In this document: positions 8,434-17,203 of the stretch, in pieces
How the letters are laid out: each line of letters starts with the position of its first letter
Numbering within the stretch: position 1 is the first letter of the stretch
NCBI RefSeq assembly: GCF_000740785.1
Contig: NZ_JFZB01000042.1
Coordinates: forward strand, 1-41,724
Source: Paenirhodobacter enshiensis
GTDB lineage: Bacteria > Pseudomonadota > Alphaproteobacteria > Rhodobacterales > Rhodobacteraceae
Direction of reading: 5' to 3'
DNA length: 41,724 nucleotides
The notes under the pieces: generated by a model
Database searches by the model: none
Told to the model about the DNA's origin: nothing
Seen by the model: the letters and a program-made list of their open reading frames with translations, nothing else
Position numbers and translations under genes: made by a program

Positions 8434-9282
8434 TCAGAGCTGATCGCCCTTGATGACCTGACGATACACCTTGGACAGCCAGCTCTCGCCCTTCGCCTCG
8501 GGGTCGAGGCCGCGGTTCTTCAGGCGGTTGTAGGCGTCCTGATAGAACGGCGAGGACTGGAAGTTGTGGCCCAGAATCGCGCCCGCGGTCTGCGCCTGAT
8601 CGGTCAGACCGAGCGCGAGATAGCATTCGACCAGCCGTTCCAGCGCCTCGGGCGTCTGGGTGGTGGTCTGATACTGCTCGACCACGACGCGGAAGCGGTT
8701 GATCGCCGCCGTATAATTGCCGCGCTTCAGGTAGTAGCGACCGATCTCCATTTCCTTCGCCGCGAGGTGGTCGAAGGCCATGTCGAATTTCATCATCGCC
8801 GAGCGCGCATAGTCGCTGTCGGGATACTTCTCGATCACGTCGCGCAGCGCCTGCAGCGCCTGGAAGGTCAGCCCCTGATCGCGACCGACCTCGTCGATCT
8901 GGTCATAATAGGTCAGCGCCAGAAGATACTGAGCGTAGGCCGCATCCTCGTCGCCCGGATAGAGGTTCAGATATTCCTGCGCGGAAGAGCGGGCATCTTC
9001 GTATTTCTTCGCCCGGTGCTCGGTCGCGGCTTCCATGATCAGCGCGCGCTTGGCCCATTGCGAATAGGGATAGACCTGCTGCACGCCCTTGAAATACTTC
9101 AGAGCCTCGTCGGGACGGCGGGGGTTGCCCGTTTCCATCTCGTATTCGCCGCGATGATAGATCTGCTCGGCGGTGAAGCTCTCCATCGGCGGCTCGGCAC
9201 TCTTCTTGCTGCCGCATCCGGCGAGAATTCCAAGCAGCACGAGACTGCCGACCCGAACCGCCGCCGATCTGCCCAGTGCCAT
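8434..9282 (-). CDS. bamD: Outer membrane assembly lipoprotein BamD
   Basis: Essential lipoprotein of the BAM complex that inserts beta-barrel proteins in the outer membrane. The 282 residues begin with a lipoprotein signal (VGSLVLLGILAGC, lipid-bearing Cys23) and continue as TPR units: EQIYHRGEYEMETGNPRRPDE, FKGVQQVYPYSQWAKRA, EYLNLYPGDEDAAYAQY, ALRDVIEKYPDSDYARSA and RYYLKRGNYTAAINRF. The frame is open 48 codons further upstream, but ATG 9282 gives a proper signal peptide and has AAGGG just before it. It lies between lpxC and recN on the same strand, as in other Rhodobacterales. Confidence 0.96.
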   Translation of the reverse strand: MALGRSAAVRVGSLVLLGILAGCGSKKSAEPPMESFTAEQIYHRGEYEMETGNPRRPDEALKYFKGVQQVYPYSQWAKRALIMEAATEHRAKKYEDARSSAQEYLNLYPGDEDAAYAQYLLALTYYDQIDEVGRDQGLTFQALQALRDVIEKYPDSDYARSAMMKFDMAFDHLAAKEMEIGRYYLKRGNYTAAINRFRVVVEQYQTTTQTPEALERLVECYLALGLTDQAQTAGAILGHNFQSSPFYQDAYNRLKNRGLDPEAKGESWLSKVYRQVIKGDQL

Positions 9283-9434
9283 TCCCTTGCCTCTTCCCGA
9301 TTCGCGTCGAGGGCCCGAGGCCCCGATCAGAGCGCCTGCCGTTTCCGGCGGCTGTCGGCCCCTCCCTAGCACAGAAAAATCCGGCACGCAAAACGCCTTT
9401 GCGAGGAGAAGCGGCCCGCCGGGCAAGCCCTTGC

Positions 9435-10355
9435 CTAGCGCGCGGCGACCGCCACGGCGCGGCTGACACCAGCACCCGGCAGGCTGTGCGCAAGAGCCGG
9501 CGTCGCCACTTCCCAGGCCCAGGCCGTCGGATCGGCGAACAGCGCACGCAGCAGACGGTTGGTCATCGCATGACCCGAACGATTGCCGACATAGCGGCCG
9601 AGGATCGGCCCGCCAGCCAGCGCCAGATCGCCCATCGCGTCGAGCATCTTGTGGCGCACCGGCTCGTCGGCATGGCGCAGCCCGCCGGGGCTGAGCACCT
9701 TGTCGCCATCGACCACCACCGCGTTCTCGTAGGTGCCGCCAAGCGCCAGCCCGTGCGACTGCATGTAATCGACATCGGCCTGACGGCAGAAGGTGCGGCT
9801 GTCCATCAGCTCGCGCACGAAGGCACCGTTGGCCATGCGCAGATGCTTTTCCTGCTTGCCGATGGCGGCATCGGTGAAGTCGATGGCGAAGTCGATCTCC
9901 AGTTCCGGCGCGGGCTCCAGACGGGCGACCGCGTCACCGTCGCGCACCTCGACCGGGTGCAGAACGCGCACCATGCGCAGCGGCGCGGCCAGCCGGCTGA
10001 CCCCGGCGCGGCGCATCGCGCGCACGAAAGGCGCCGAGGAGCCGTCGAGGATCGGCACTTCCGGCCCGTCGACCTCGATCAGCGCGTTGCCGATGCCAAG
10101 GCCGGCAAACGCCGCCATCAGATGTTCGATGGTCGAGACCGTCACCCCGTCGGCATTGGTGACGAGCGTGCACAGCTTCGACGGCTTAACAGTGTCCCAC
10201 CGCGCGACGACCACCGGATCGCGGTCGATCACATCGGTGCGCACGAAGGTATAGCCGTTGTTCGCAGCCGCCGGATGCACGATCATCCGCACCGGCGCGC
10301 CCGAATGAAGGCCCACACCGTCGAAAGTCACCGAATGTCCGAGTGTCGTCTGCAC
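9435..10355 (-). CDS. lpxC: UDP-3-O-acyl-N-acetylglucosamine deacetylase
   Basis: Zinc enzyme of the committed step of lipid A synthesis. The protein is 306 residues with a GTG start: the first codons read MQTTLGHSVTF, the family N-terminus, and AGGAG lies 7-8 nt upstream of the GTG at 10355. Zinc ligands are seen as His78 (STIEHLMAAF), His235 and Asp239 (RHKMLDAMGD); catalytic Glu77 and His262 (GHAMTNRLL) are present. It follows ftsZ on the same strand behind a terminator, the usual arrangement. The 263-bp gap to ftsZ probably holds its promoter. Confidence 0.96.
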   Translation of the reverse strand: MQTTLGHSVTFDGVGLHSGAPVRMIVHPAAANNGYTFVRTDVIDRDPVVVARWDTVKPSKLCTLVTNADGVTVSTIEHLMAAFAGLGIGNALIEVDGPEVPILDGSSAPFVRAMRRAGVSRLAAPLRMVRVLHPVEVRDGDAVARLEPAPELEIDFAIDFTDAAIGKQEKHLRMANGAFVRELMDSRTFCRQADVDYMQSHGLALGGTYENAVVVDGDKVLSPGGLRHADEPVRHKMLDAMGDLALAGGPILGRYVGNRSGHAMTNRLLRALFADPTAWAWEVATPALAHSLPGAGVSRAVAVAAR

Positions 10356-10526
10356 TGCAAGCTCCTGTCTGCCCGCGGTCTCAGGGGGTTGCCCACCGCA
10401 TCGCGTCAAGGATGAGGTATGACGCCCCCCGCCGCATCACAATTCACTCTTTGCAACAGGATGTAACAATTGGCCCCGTAGCGGGCGAAACCTTGCCAAC
10501 CAGTTCTTAACAGACTGATTTAAAAT

Positions 10527-10556
10527 GGAAAAGGCCGGCATTTCGCCAGCCTTTCC
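10527..10556 (-). terminator. Terminator of ftsZ
   Basis: On the minus strand AAAGGCTGGC-GAAAT-GCCGGCCTTT forms a 10-bp stem with one G-U pair, then TTCCATTTT. It lies about 65 nt past the ftsZ stop and ends the ftsQAZ transcript before lpxC. Confidence 0.75.
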
Positions 10557-10618
10557 GGATTTCGAATGTGAACTGAGCGGTTCGGTTTTGTCCGGTTTCG
10601 GGGTCCGGACAGCCGGCT

Positions 10619-12223
10619 TCAGTTTGCCTGACGGCGCAGGAAAGCCGGGATCTCGATCCGGTCCTGAGCGGCACCCGGCTCGTCCTCGTAGTCCTGCGGA
10701 TCCGCCGCCAACTGCTGCGGAGCGGCATGACGCGCCGGTTGCATGGCCGGAGCGGCCGGAGCATGATCTGCCCCGTGACCCGACATCCGCCCGATCAGCG
10801 AGGCGATGCCGAAGCGCGCACCGCGTTCCTGCGGCGCAGGCTGCGGAGCGGCGGCGCGACCGACAGGGGCCTGCGACGGTGCCGGACGGCGATAACCGGC
10901 GGAAGCGGGTTCGGGAGCGCGGCCGCTCGCCTCGGCGACGCGACGGATCGATTCGGCCGAGGGATGCGGGAAGCCACCGGCGCGCGGCGCGACATAATCG
11001 CCCGGATCGGAGTCGACCTGCATATCGCGCTGCTGCGCGGCGGTGGGACGCGGCTGCGGCTGATAGGCCGGGCCGGGAACGTCATCAGCGGTCCGGGCCT
11101 GCGGCTCGGGCGCGGGCTGCGACGACGGCGCATCGAACAGAGTGCGCGAGTCCTCGGGCTCGGCGCGCGGCGGCACGAAAGCCGGCGCAGCCGCCTTCGG
11201 AGCCTCGGCCTTCGGAGCTTCGGCGCGGCGCGGCGCGGGCGCCTCGGCGGCGGCCGGAGCCGCGTCGATGCCGGTCGCGACGACCGAGACGCGCATCGAC
11301 CCTTCCATCTCCGGATCGAGGGTCGAGCCGACGATGATGTTGGCTTCCGGGTCGACTTCCTCGCGGATGCGGTTCGCAGCCTCGTCGAGCTCGAACAGCG
11401 TCAGATCGTAGCCGCCGGTGATGTTGATGAGAACGCCCTTGGCGCCCTTCAGGCTGATCTCGTCGAGCAGCGGGTTGGCGATCGCCTTCTCGGCTGCCTG
11501 AACGGCGCGATCGTCGCCCTCGGCCTCGCCGGTGCCCATCATCGCCTTGCCCATCTCGTCCATCACCGAGCGGACGTCGGCGAAGTCGAGGTTGATCAGG
11601 CCGGGGCGGACCATCAGGTCGGAGATGCTCTTGACGCCCTGATAGAGGACGTTGTCGGCCATCGCGAAGGCCTCGGTGAAGGTGGTGCGCTCGTTCGCCA
11701 GACGGAACAGGTTCTGGTTCGGGATGATGATGAGCGTGTCGACGACCTTCTGCAGCGCCTCGACGCCGGCATCGGCCTGGCGCATCCGCTTCGAGCCCTC
11801 GAACTGGAACGGCTTGGTGACGACGCCGACGGTCAGCACGCCCAGCTCACGCGCGGCCTGCGCGATGATCGGCGCGGCGCCGGTGCCGGTGCCGCCGCCC
11901 ATGCCGGCGGTGATGAAGCACATATGCGCCCCGGCGAGGTGATCGACGATCTCCTCGATGGTTTCCTCGGCGGCGGCGGCCCCGATCGAGGGACGCGCAC
12001 CCGCGCCCAGACCCTCTGTGACCTTCGGGCCCATCTGGATGCGCTTTTGCGACAGCGACTGCTGCAGCGCCTGCGCGTCCGTGTTGGCCACGACGAACTC
12101 GACCCCCTCGAGCTGCTTCTCGATCATGTTGTTGACCGCATTGCCACCCGCACCGCCGACGCCGAAAACGGTGATCCGCGGCTTGAGGTCTTCGTGATCC
12201 GATACCGTCAGGTTCAAGGTCAT
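10619..12223 (-). CDS. ftsZ: Cell division protein FtsZ (long alphaproteobacterial form)
   Basis: Tubulin-like GTPase that forms the division ring. The 534 residues include the GTP-binding signature GGGTGTG (109-115) with [13 protein letters not shown] near the N-terminus, the T7 synergy-loop region [11 protein letters not shown], and the globular core up to about residue 320. A Pro/Ala/Arg-rich linker of roughly 200 residues follows. The last 14 residues, [14 protein letters not shown], are the conserved tail that binds FtsA and other partners. ATG 12223 (MTLNLTVSD) has AGGCGG and GGAAA upstream; the frame is open further but lacks family sequence. It is separated from ftsA by 227 bp that probably contain a promoter. 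Confidence 0.97.
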   Translation of the reverse strand: MTLNLTVSDHEDLKPRITVFGVGGAGGNAVNNMIEKQLEGVEFVVANTDAQALQQSLSQKRIQMGPKVTEGLGAGARPSIGAAAAEETIEEIVDHLAGAHMCFITAGMGGGTGTGAAPIIAQAARELGVLTVGVVTKPFQFEGSKRMRQADAGVEALQKVVDTLIIIPNQNLFRLANERTTFTEAFAMADNVLYQGVKSISDLMVRPGLINLDFADVRSVMDEMGKAMMGTGEAEGDDRAVQAAEKAIANPLLDEISLKGAKGVLINITGGYDLTLFELDEAANRIREEVDPEANIIVGSTLDPEMEGSMRVSVVATGIDAAPAAAEAPAPRRAEAPKAEAPKAAAPAFVPPRAEPEDSRTLFDAPSSQPAPEPQARTADDVPGPAYQPQPRPTAAQQRDMQVDSDPGDYVAPRAGGFPHPSAESIRRVAEASGRAPEPASAGYRRPAPSQAPVGRAAAPQPAPQERGARFGIASLIGRMSGHGADHAPAAPAMQPARHAAPQQLAADPQDYEDEPGAAQDRIEIPAFLRRQAN

Positions 12224-12450
12224 GGAGTTTCCGCCTGTGATTGTTACCGCCGGCCGGAAAGGCCGAACTGTCCCCGAAATTAGACTGATGTTAGACGCGA
12301 ATCCCGGAAACGTCACCCGAAAAACACGAACAGGCCACAAAATATGGCCCGAAACCGCCTCGAATGGGCGGTATTTCGCGCGTCCGCGCCGATGTGGTGG
12401 CATAGGCCGGCCGGGCCTCTGGCCCTAGGCGTTTTCCGCCCTGCCGGCGT

Positions 12451-13785
12451 TTACCAGTTTTCGCGGAACCAGCGCAACGCGCGGCGCAGCGGCTTGCCGT
12501 TCATCCGCTCTGCCGGGATCTCGAAATCCCAGCATTCGTCCTGCGGATGGGCCGCGAACAGCGCCAGCCCGACGATCGAGGAGAACCCCGCCCCCGTCGC
12601 CGCCTGCGGCAGCCCCTGCACCCGAAGCGGCCGGCCGAGGCGCACGTTCTGCCCGAGCATCCTGGCCGCCAGCCCGTCGAGGCCGGGGATCTGGCTCGCT
12701 CCGCCGGTCAGCACGATCTGCTGGCTCGGCAGCCGGTCGAAGCCCGCGGCATCGAGGATCGCGCGCACCTCTTCGAGGATCTCCTCGACACGGGGGCGGA
12801 TGATGCCGATCAGCTCGGCGCGGCTGACACGGCGACGATCCTTCTCCCAGTCGCCGGACTCGCCGCCGAGCTCGATCATCTCGCGGTCGTCCATGCCGGT
12901 GGCGACAACGCCGCCGTGGAAGGTCTTGATGCGCTCGGCCACGTTCATCGGGATCTGCAACCCGGCCGCGATGTCATGGGTGACGTGATCGCCGCCCATC
13001 CGCACCGCATCGGCGAAGATCATGTGCTTCTTCATGAAGATCGACACGCCCGTCGCCCCGCCGCCGAGGTCGATGCAGGCGGAGCCGAGTTCCTGCTCGT
13101 CCTCGACCAGCGCCGCGAGGCCCGAGACATAGGCCGAGTTGGCGATGCCGGCGAGTTCCAGGTCGCAGCGGCGGATGCAGTAGACGAGGTTCTGGATCGC
13201 CGCTTCGTCGACGGTCAGAAGGTGCATGTCGACGGCCAGATGATTGCCCACATGGCCGCGCGGATCGCTGAGCCCGGAGCGGTTGTCGAGCGCGAAATTG
13301 ACCGGATGGGCGTGCAGCACCTCGCGCCCGGCCCCGATGTCGGGCAGGTCGCAATCGGCCAGAACGCGCGCGACATCCTGCTCGCCGACCTGCTCGCCGA
13401 TCACGTCGACCTCGCCAGCGAGGCCATAGCTGCGCGGGCCCGCGCCGGCGAAACAGGCGATCACGTGATCGACCCGGGTGTTCGCCATCTTCTGCGCGCC
13501 CTGCACCACGATGCGGATCGCGCGCTCGGTCTGGGCCATGGTGTCGATCTCGCCGAACCGCACCCCGGCCGAGCGCGTGGTCGAGGCCCCGATCACCCGA
13601 AAGCGCGACTGCCCGGCGAGCGAGCCGATCCCCTCGGCCTGCCGCGCCGGATCGACACCTTCGAAGCGCAGCACGAGGCAGGCGATCTTCGACGATCCGA
13701 TATCGAGAAGCGCCACGACGCCACGCTGCATCGCTGCCTTGCGGATCGCGCGCATCGCACGCTGAGTCTGGTACAGATCAGTCAT
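12451..13785 (-). CDS. ftsA: Cell division protein FtsA
   Basis: Actin-like ATPase that anchors FtsZ filaments to the membrane. The 444 residues have phosphate 1 motif LLDIGSSKI (26-34), phosphate 2 CIDLGGGATGVSIF, the adenosine motif IVLTGGASQIPG, and a C-terminal amphipathic helix (RRALRWFRENW) for membrane binding. The ATG at 13785 overlaps the ftsQ stop by four bases (ATGA), implying translational coupling; AAGGTGG lies just upstream. All landmarks are intact. Confidence 0.97.
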   Translation of the reverse strand: MTDLYQTQRAMRAIRKAAMQRGVVALLDIGSSKIACLVLRFEGVDPARQAEGIGSLAGQSRFRVIGASTTRSAGVRFGEIDTMAQTERAIRIVVQGAQKMANTRVDHVIACFAGAGPRSYGLAGEVDVIGEQVGEQDVARVLADCDLPDIGAGREVLHAHPVNFALDNRSGLSDPRGHVGNHLAVDMHLLTVDEAAIQNLVYCIRRCDLELAGIANSAYVSGLAALVEDEQELGSACIDLGGGATGVSIFMKKHMIFADAVRMGGDHVTHDIAAGLQIPMNVAERIKTFHGGVVATGMDDREMIELGGESGDWEKDRRRVSRAELIGIIRPRVEEILEEVRAILDAAGFDRLPSQQIVLTGGASQIPGLDGLAARMLGQNVRLGRPLRVQGLPQAATGAGFSSIVGLALFAAHPQDECWDFEIPAERMNGKPLRRALRWFRENW

Positions 13786-15014
13786 GGGGCCACCTTGCTC
13801 GGGTTGGACAGGGGACGGGCTTGCGGACGTGTCGGAGAGGCTGCGGCCGGCGTCGCGGCCGCGGCGGCGGGACCGGCAGCGGCGGCCTGCGCAGACCCGG
13901 ACGGGCGCGCAGCCGGCCGGGCCGCGGTGGGCGCGGCGGAAGACGATGCTGCAGAAGTCTGTGCTGCGGAAGACTGTGCGCTGCCGCTGCGCACGGAGGA
14001 GGATGGCGTGGCCGCGGCGACAGGGGCCGCCGATGCCACCGAACCGGAAGCCGCCGGGGCAGAGACGGCTACGGGTTTCACCGTCTGCGCACTGAACGAG
14101 GCGCTGCGCGGCTTCTGCCCGGTCAGTTCTTCGTAATGTTCAAGCGCATTCGCGCTCAGCCGCACCGTGGGGCGTGCGGTATCGCGCATGTCGATGCGGG
14201 TGAAATCGCGGCTGAGCAGATCGTCGCTGCGATCGACCTCGATCACCCGCTTCATCGCGGCAACCGCGTCCTTCGCCGGCAGCTCGATCCGGCGCCCGCC
14301 GACGAGATCGACGTCCCAGCGACGCTCTCCCACCCGGATCAGACCGCGCATCTTGGGCAACAGCGGCTGCGCCGCCGCCAGAATGTCGAGCGCTTCGGGC
14401 ACCGCCTTGTCCGCCCCGTCGCCCGCGATCAGCGCGAGATCGGGACGCGCATCGCGCCGGGTCAGCGAGGCGACACGGTGCCCGTCGGCATCGAGCATAT
14501 CGAGCCCGGTCGGCTTGCGCCACAGGATGACCGGCTCGCGCTCGGTCACCCGCGCCTCCAGCGCGCCGCCCGACAGCACCGTCAGCGACACATCGCGCAC
14601 CGCATCGAGGCGCTCGATCGCGTCGCGATACGAGTTCAGATCAATGGCGAAACGCGACGCCGGCAGCCCGACCGGCAGCATCATCCTCACCGCATCCTCG
14701 ACCGCCGGACTCGCCCCGGTGACCTCGAGGCGCGAGACCATGAACTCGGGCCGGTTCTCGATGGAAATCTTCAGATTGTCGTAGCGCTCGACCAGATCGG
14801 CGCGGCGCGCGGAATCGCCCAGCCACAGCCCGAGCCCGAGCGTGACGACGAAGATCGGCGCCCCGATCCGGGTGACCGCGCGCACCGCCGGCGTCAGCCA
14901 CAGCCGTTCCAGACGAAACGCCAGCCGTGACGGCGCCCGGTCGCGACGCGCGTAGAAACGTGGCGGCTGCCCGCGCCCCCGGCCCTGCTTCGGGTCAGGC
15001 GTCAGCGGCCGCAT
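13782..15014 (-). CDS. ftsQ: Cell division protein FtsQ with long low-complexity C-terminal tail
   Basis: Bitopic divisome protein. The 410 residues comprise a basic cytoplasmic N-terminus, one membrane segment (about 44-66, GAPIFVVTLGLGLWLG), a POTRA domain (about 92-160: SRLEVTGASPAVEDAVR to ARVTEREPVILW) and the beta domain, to about residue 300. Residues 302-410 are almost purely Ala, Ser, Pro, Thr and Val, unlike typical FtsQ of about 280-310 residues. ATG 15014 has GGAGG 7 nt upstream and lies inside the end of ddl (13-nt overlap). The 3' end overlaps ftsA by ATGA. The tail would lie in the periplasm. Confidence 0.92.
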   Translation of the reverse strand: MRPLTPDPKQGRGRGQPPRFYARRDRAPSRLAFRLERLWLTPAVRAVTRIGAPIFVVTLGLGLWLGDSARRADLVERYDNLKISIENRPEFMVSRLEVTGASPAVEDAVRMMLPVGLPASRFAIDLNSYRDAIERLDAVRDVSLTVLSGGALEARVTEREPVILWRKPTGLDMLDADGHRVASLTRRDARPDLALIAGDGADKAVPEALDILAAAQPLLPKMRGLIRVGERRWDVDLVGGRRIELPAKDAVAAMKRVIEVDRSDDLLSRDFTRIDMRDTARPTVRLSANALEHYEELTGQKPRSASFSAQTVKPVAVSAPAASGSVASAAPVAAATPSSSVRSGSAQSSAAQTSAASSSAAPTAARPAARPSGSAQAAAAGPAAAAATPAAASPTRPQARPLSNPSKVAP

Positions 15015-15928
15015 GAGGCATCCTCCACCAGCCATCTGCACAGCTCGGGGAAGGACATGCCCTGAAGGGCCGCCTGCTCGGGCGACAGCGATGTGGGCGT
15101 CATGCCCGGCTGGTTGTTGACCTCGAGAACGACGAGACCCGCCGCGCCCTTGCTGTCGTCCCAACGAAAATCGGTGCGGCTCAGCCCGCGGCAGCCAAGC
15201 GCGGCATGGGCGCGCTCGGCGTAATCGCAGCAGGCGGCATAGACGTCTTCGGGAATGTCCGCCGGGCAGACATGGCGCGCGCCGCCGACCGTGGCATATT
15301 TGGCGTGATAGTCATACCAGCCATCGGCGACGATCTCGGTCACGCCAAGCGCCTTGCCGCCGAGAACCGAGCAGGTCAGCTCGCGACCCGGGACATAGGC
15401 CTCGACCATCACCGTCTCCGGGGCCTCCGGCGCAAGGCGCGGCGGCGTATTCGCGCCCGCCGGCACGATGTAGACGTTGACCGAGGAGCCCTCGTTGTTC
15501 GACTTGACGACATAGGGCGTGGGCATGACATGGGCGGCCATGACCTCGGCCTTGGGCACCAGGCGGCTTTCGACGAGCGGCAGACCGGCGGCGCGGAACG
15601 CCTCCTTGGCGCGCGACTTGTCCATCGCCAGAGCCGAGGCCAGAACGCCCGAATGGGTATAGGGAATGCGCAGCCATTCGAGCAGGCCCTGAACGCATCC
15701 ATCCTCGCCGAAACGGCCATGCAAGGCATTGAAAACGCAGTCCGGCCCGACAGCCGCCAGCCGCTCCGGCAGATCGGGGCCGGCGTCGATCTCGACGACT
15801 TCGAAACCAGCCACCCTGAGCGCATTGGCGCATTCGCGCCCCGAGGACAGCGACACTTCCCGTTCCGAGGAAGGACCGCCCATCAATACCGCTACCAGGT
15901 GGGTTGCCCTGCTCGACATACCCGCCAC
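15002..15928 (-). CDS. ddl: D-alanine--D-alanine ligase
   Basis: ATP-grasp enzyme that makes the D-Ala-D-Ala dipeptide of peptidoglycan. The 308 residues show GGPSSEREVSLSSG near the N-terminus, NALHGRFGEDGCVQGLLEW, TPYVVKSNNEGSSVNVYIV, EAYVPGRELTCSVLG, and the metal-binding end motif VLEVNNQPGMTPTSL. Two starts are possible: GTG 15928 (5 nt after GAGGCGGTT) or ATG 15919 three codons later; the GTG is better spaced. The gene follows murB by 40 bp and overlaps ftsQ by 13 nt. Confidence 0.96.
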   Translation of the reverse strand: MAGMSSRATHLVAVLMGGPSSEREVSLSSGRECANALRVAGFEVVEIDAGPDLPERLAAVGPDCVFNALHGRFGEDGCVQGLLEWLRIPYTHSGVLASALAMDKSRAKEAFRAAGLPLVESRLVPKAEVMAAHVMPTPYVVKSNNEGSSVNVYIVPAGANTPPRLAPEAPETVMVEAYVPGRELTCSVLGGKALGVTEIVADGWYDYHAKYATVGGARHVCPADIPEDVYAACCDYAERAHAALGCRGLSRTDFRWDDSKGAAGLVVLEVNNQPGMTPTSLSPEQAALQGMSFPELCRWLVEDASCGR

Positions 15929-15968
15929 AACCGCCTCTCCCGGGGTTGGCCCCCGTGGAATTGTTGAA

Positions 15969-16907
15969 TCACTGTCCGTCGCGCGGCGAGGGATCGCCCA
16001 CGCGCATGATTTCCCACTCTAGCGAAATTCCCTGGGTCTGCAAAACCTTTTTGCGGACTTCCTCGCCCAGGGTTTCCAGATCGGCCGCCGTCGCGCCGCC
16101 GGTGTTGAGCATGAAATTCGAGTGTTTTTCGCTCATCTGCGCGCCGCCCACCCGGGCGCCGCGCATCCCGGCAGCGTCGATCACCGTCCAGGCCTTGAGG
16201 TCGTGCACATCGTCCGCCCGCCCGGTCGAGCTGAACCCCGCCGGGTTGCGGAAGGTCGAGCCGGCGGTGCGCTCCTTCGTCGGCTGACTGGCGTCGCGGC
16301 GCGCGATCTGATCGGCCATCCGCGCCTCCAGCGCGGCAGGATCGCCGGGGGCCGCGCGCAGAACCACGCGGGTCAGCACCGCACCTTCGGGCAGCGTGCT
16401 GGAACGATAGGCGAGGTTCAGCGCCTCCGCCGGCAGCGTGACCCGCTCGCCCGTGCGCAGCACCGCTTCGACCGAGACCAGATGATCGCGGATATAGCTG
16501 CCGTAACAGCCCGCGTTCATCCGCACCGCGCCACCGATGGAGCCGGGGATGGTGCGCAGGAAGGTCAGATCGAGCCCGGCCTCGGCCGCGCGCCGCGCCA
16601 CATGCGCATCGAGCGCCGCCGCGCCTGCAGTGACGATGCCGTCCCCCGCCCCGATCTCGTTGAAGCCGCGCCCGAGCCGGATCACCACGCCGCGAATACC
16701 GCCGTCGCGCACGATCAGGTTCGAGCCCACCCCCATCGGAAACACCGCCATATCGGCGGGCAGCGCGGCGAGGAAGGCCGAGAGATCCTCGACATCGGCG
16801 GGCTGGAAGAACCAGTCGGCCGGACCGCCGACGCGCAGCCAGGTCAGATCGGCGAGGGAGCGGTTCGCGGTGAGCACGCCGCGCGGGGTATAGGCGAGAT
16901 GTTCCAT
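15969..16907 (-). CDS. murB: UDP-N-acetylenolpyruvoylglucosamine reductase
   Basis: FAD enzyme that produces UDP-MurNAc. The 312 residues contain the FAD-binding stretch [38 protein letters not shown], the catalytic-serine segment [11 protein letters not shown], and the final acidic segment [11 protein letters not shown] 16907 has GAGGGGG 4-5 nt upstream. In Rhodobacterales murC normally precedes murB; here the upstream neighbour is the glnA 3' end, with a pair of repeat elements between. This murB therefore heads the block and needs its own promoter in the 296-bp gap. Confidence 0.96.
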   Translation of the reverse strand: MEHLAYTPRGVLTANRSLADLTWLRVGGPADWFFQPADVEDLSAFLAALPADMAVFPMGVGSNLIVRDGGIRGVVIRLGRGFNEIGAGDGIVTAGAAALDAHVARRAAEAGLDLTFLRTIPGSIGGAVRMNAGCYGSYIRDHLVSVEAVLRTGERVTLPAEALNLAYRSSTLPEGAVLTRVVLRAAPGDPAALEARMADQIARRDASQPTKERTAGSTFRNPAGFSSTGRADDVHDLKAWTVIDAAGMRGARVGGAQMSEKHSNFMLNTGGATAADLETLGEEVRKKVLQTQGISLEWEIMRVGDPSPRDGQ

Positions 16908-16966
16908 GAGCCCCCTCTAGCCCGGGCGCGGAAACCGGGCAAGATCTCTCGGCGGCTGCCGGGGCC

Positions 16967-17031
16967 AAGGGGGCTCTGCCCCCTCGGGCCTTCGGCCCTC
17001 ACCCCCGGGATATTTGGGGCGAATCGAAAGG
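16967..17031 (-). repeat. Dispersed two-hairpin repeat, copy C
   Basis: Minus-strand copy: leader CCTTTCGATTCGCCC then CAAATATCCCGGGGGTGA, hairpin 1 GGGCC-GAA-GGCCC (plus positions 16986-16998), hairpin 2 AGGGGGC-AGA-GCCCCCT (16968-16984). It stands back to back with copy D in the murB-glnA gap, leaders facing each other, 16 bp apart. Confidence 0.8.
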
Positions 17032-17047
17032 CACAAGGGCGCGCCCT

Positions 17048-17120
17048 CCCTTTCGGCTTTCCACAAATATCCTCGGGGGGAGATCCGGCGCAGCCGGATC
17101 GGGGGGCGGACAGCCCCCCT
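17048..17120 (+). repeat. Dispersed two-hairpin repeat, copy D
   Basis: Plus-strand copy: leader CCCTTTCGGCTTTCC then CACAAATATCCTCGGGGGGA, hairpin 1 GATCCGGC-GCA-GCCGGATC (17082-17100), hairpin 2 GGGGGG / CCCCCC (17101-17119) with loop CGGACAG. The leader is nearly identical to copy A while hairpin 1 has a different, fully compensated sequence. Confidence 0.8.
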
Positions 17121-17155
17121 CCCCCGGCAACCGCCCGGAGTGCCCTCTGAAATCG

Positions 17156-17181
17156 AAAAAGGGCGCCCTGAGGCGCCCTTT
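17156..17181 (-). terminator. Terminator of glnA
   Basis: AAAGGGCGCC-CTGA-GGCGCCCTTT (10-bp perfect stem, 17158-17181) is followed on the minus strand by TTTTT. It starts 23 nt beyond the glnA stop. Confidence 0.93.
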
Positions 17182-17203
17182 CCGTCTCCGTGCCGATCGT
17201 CGA

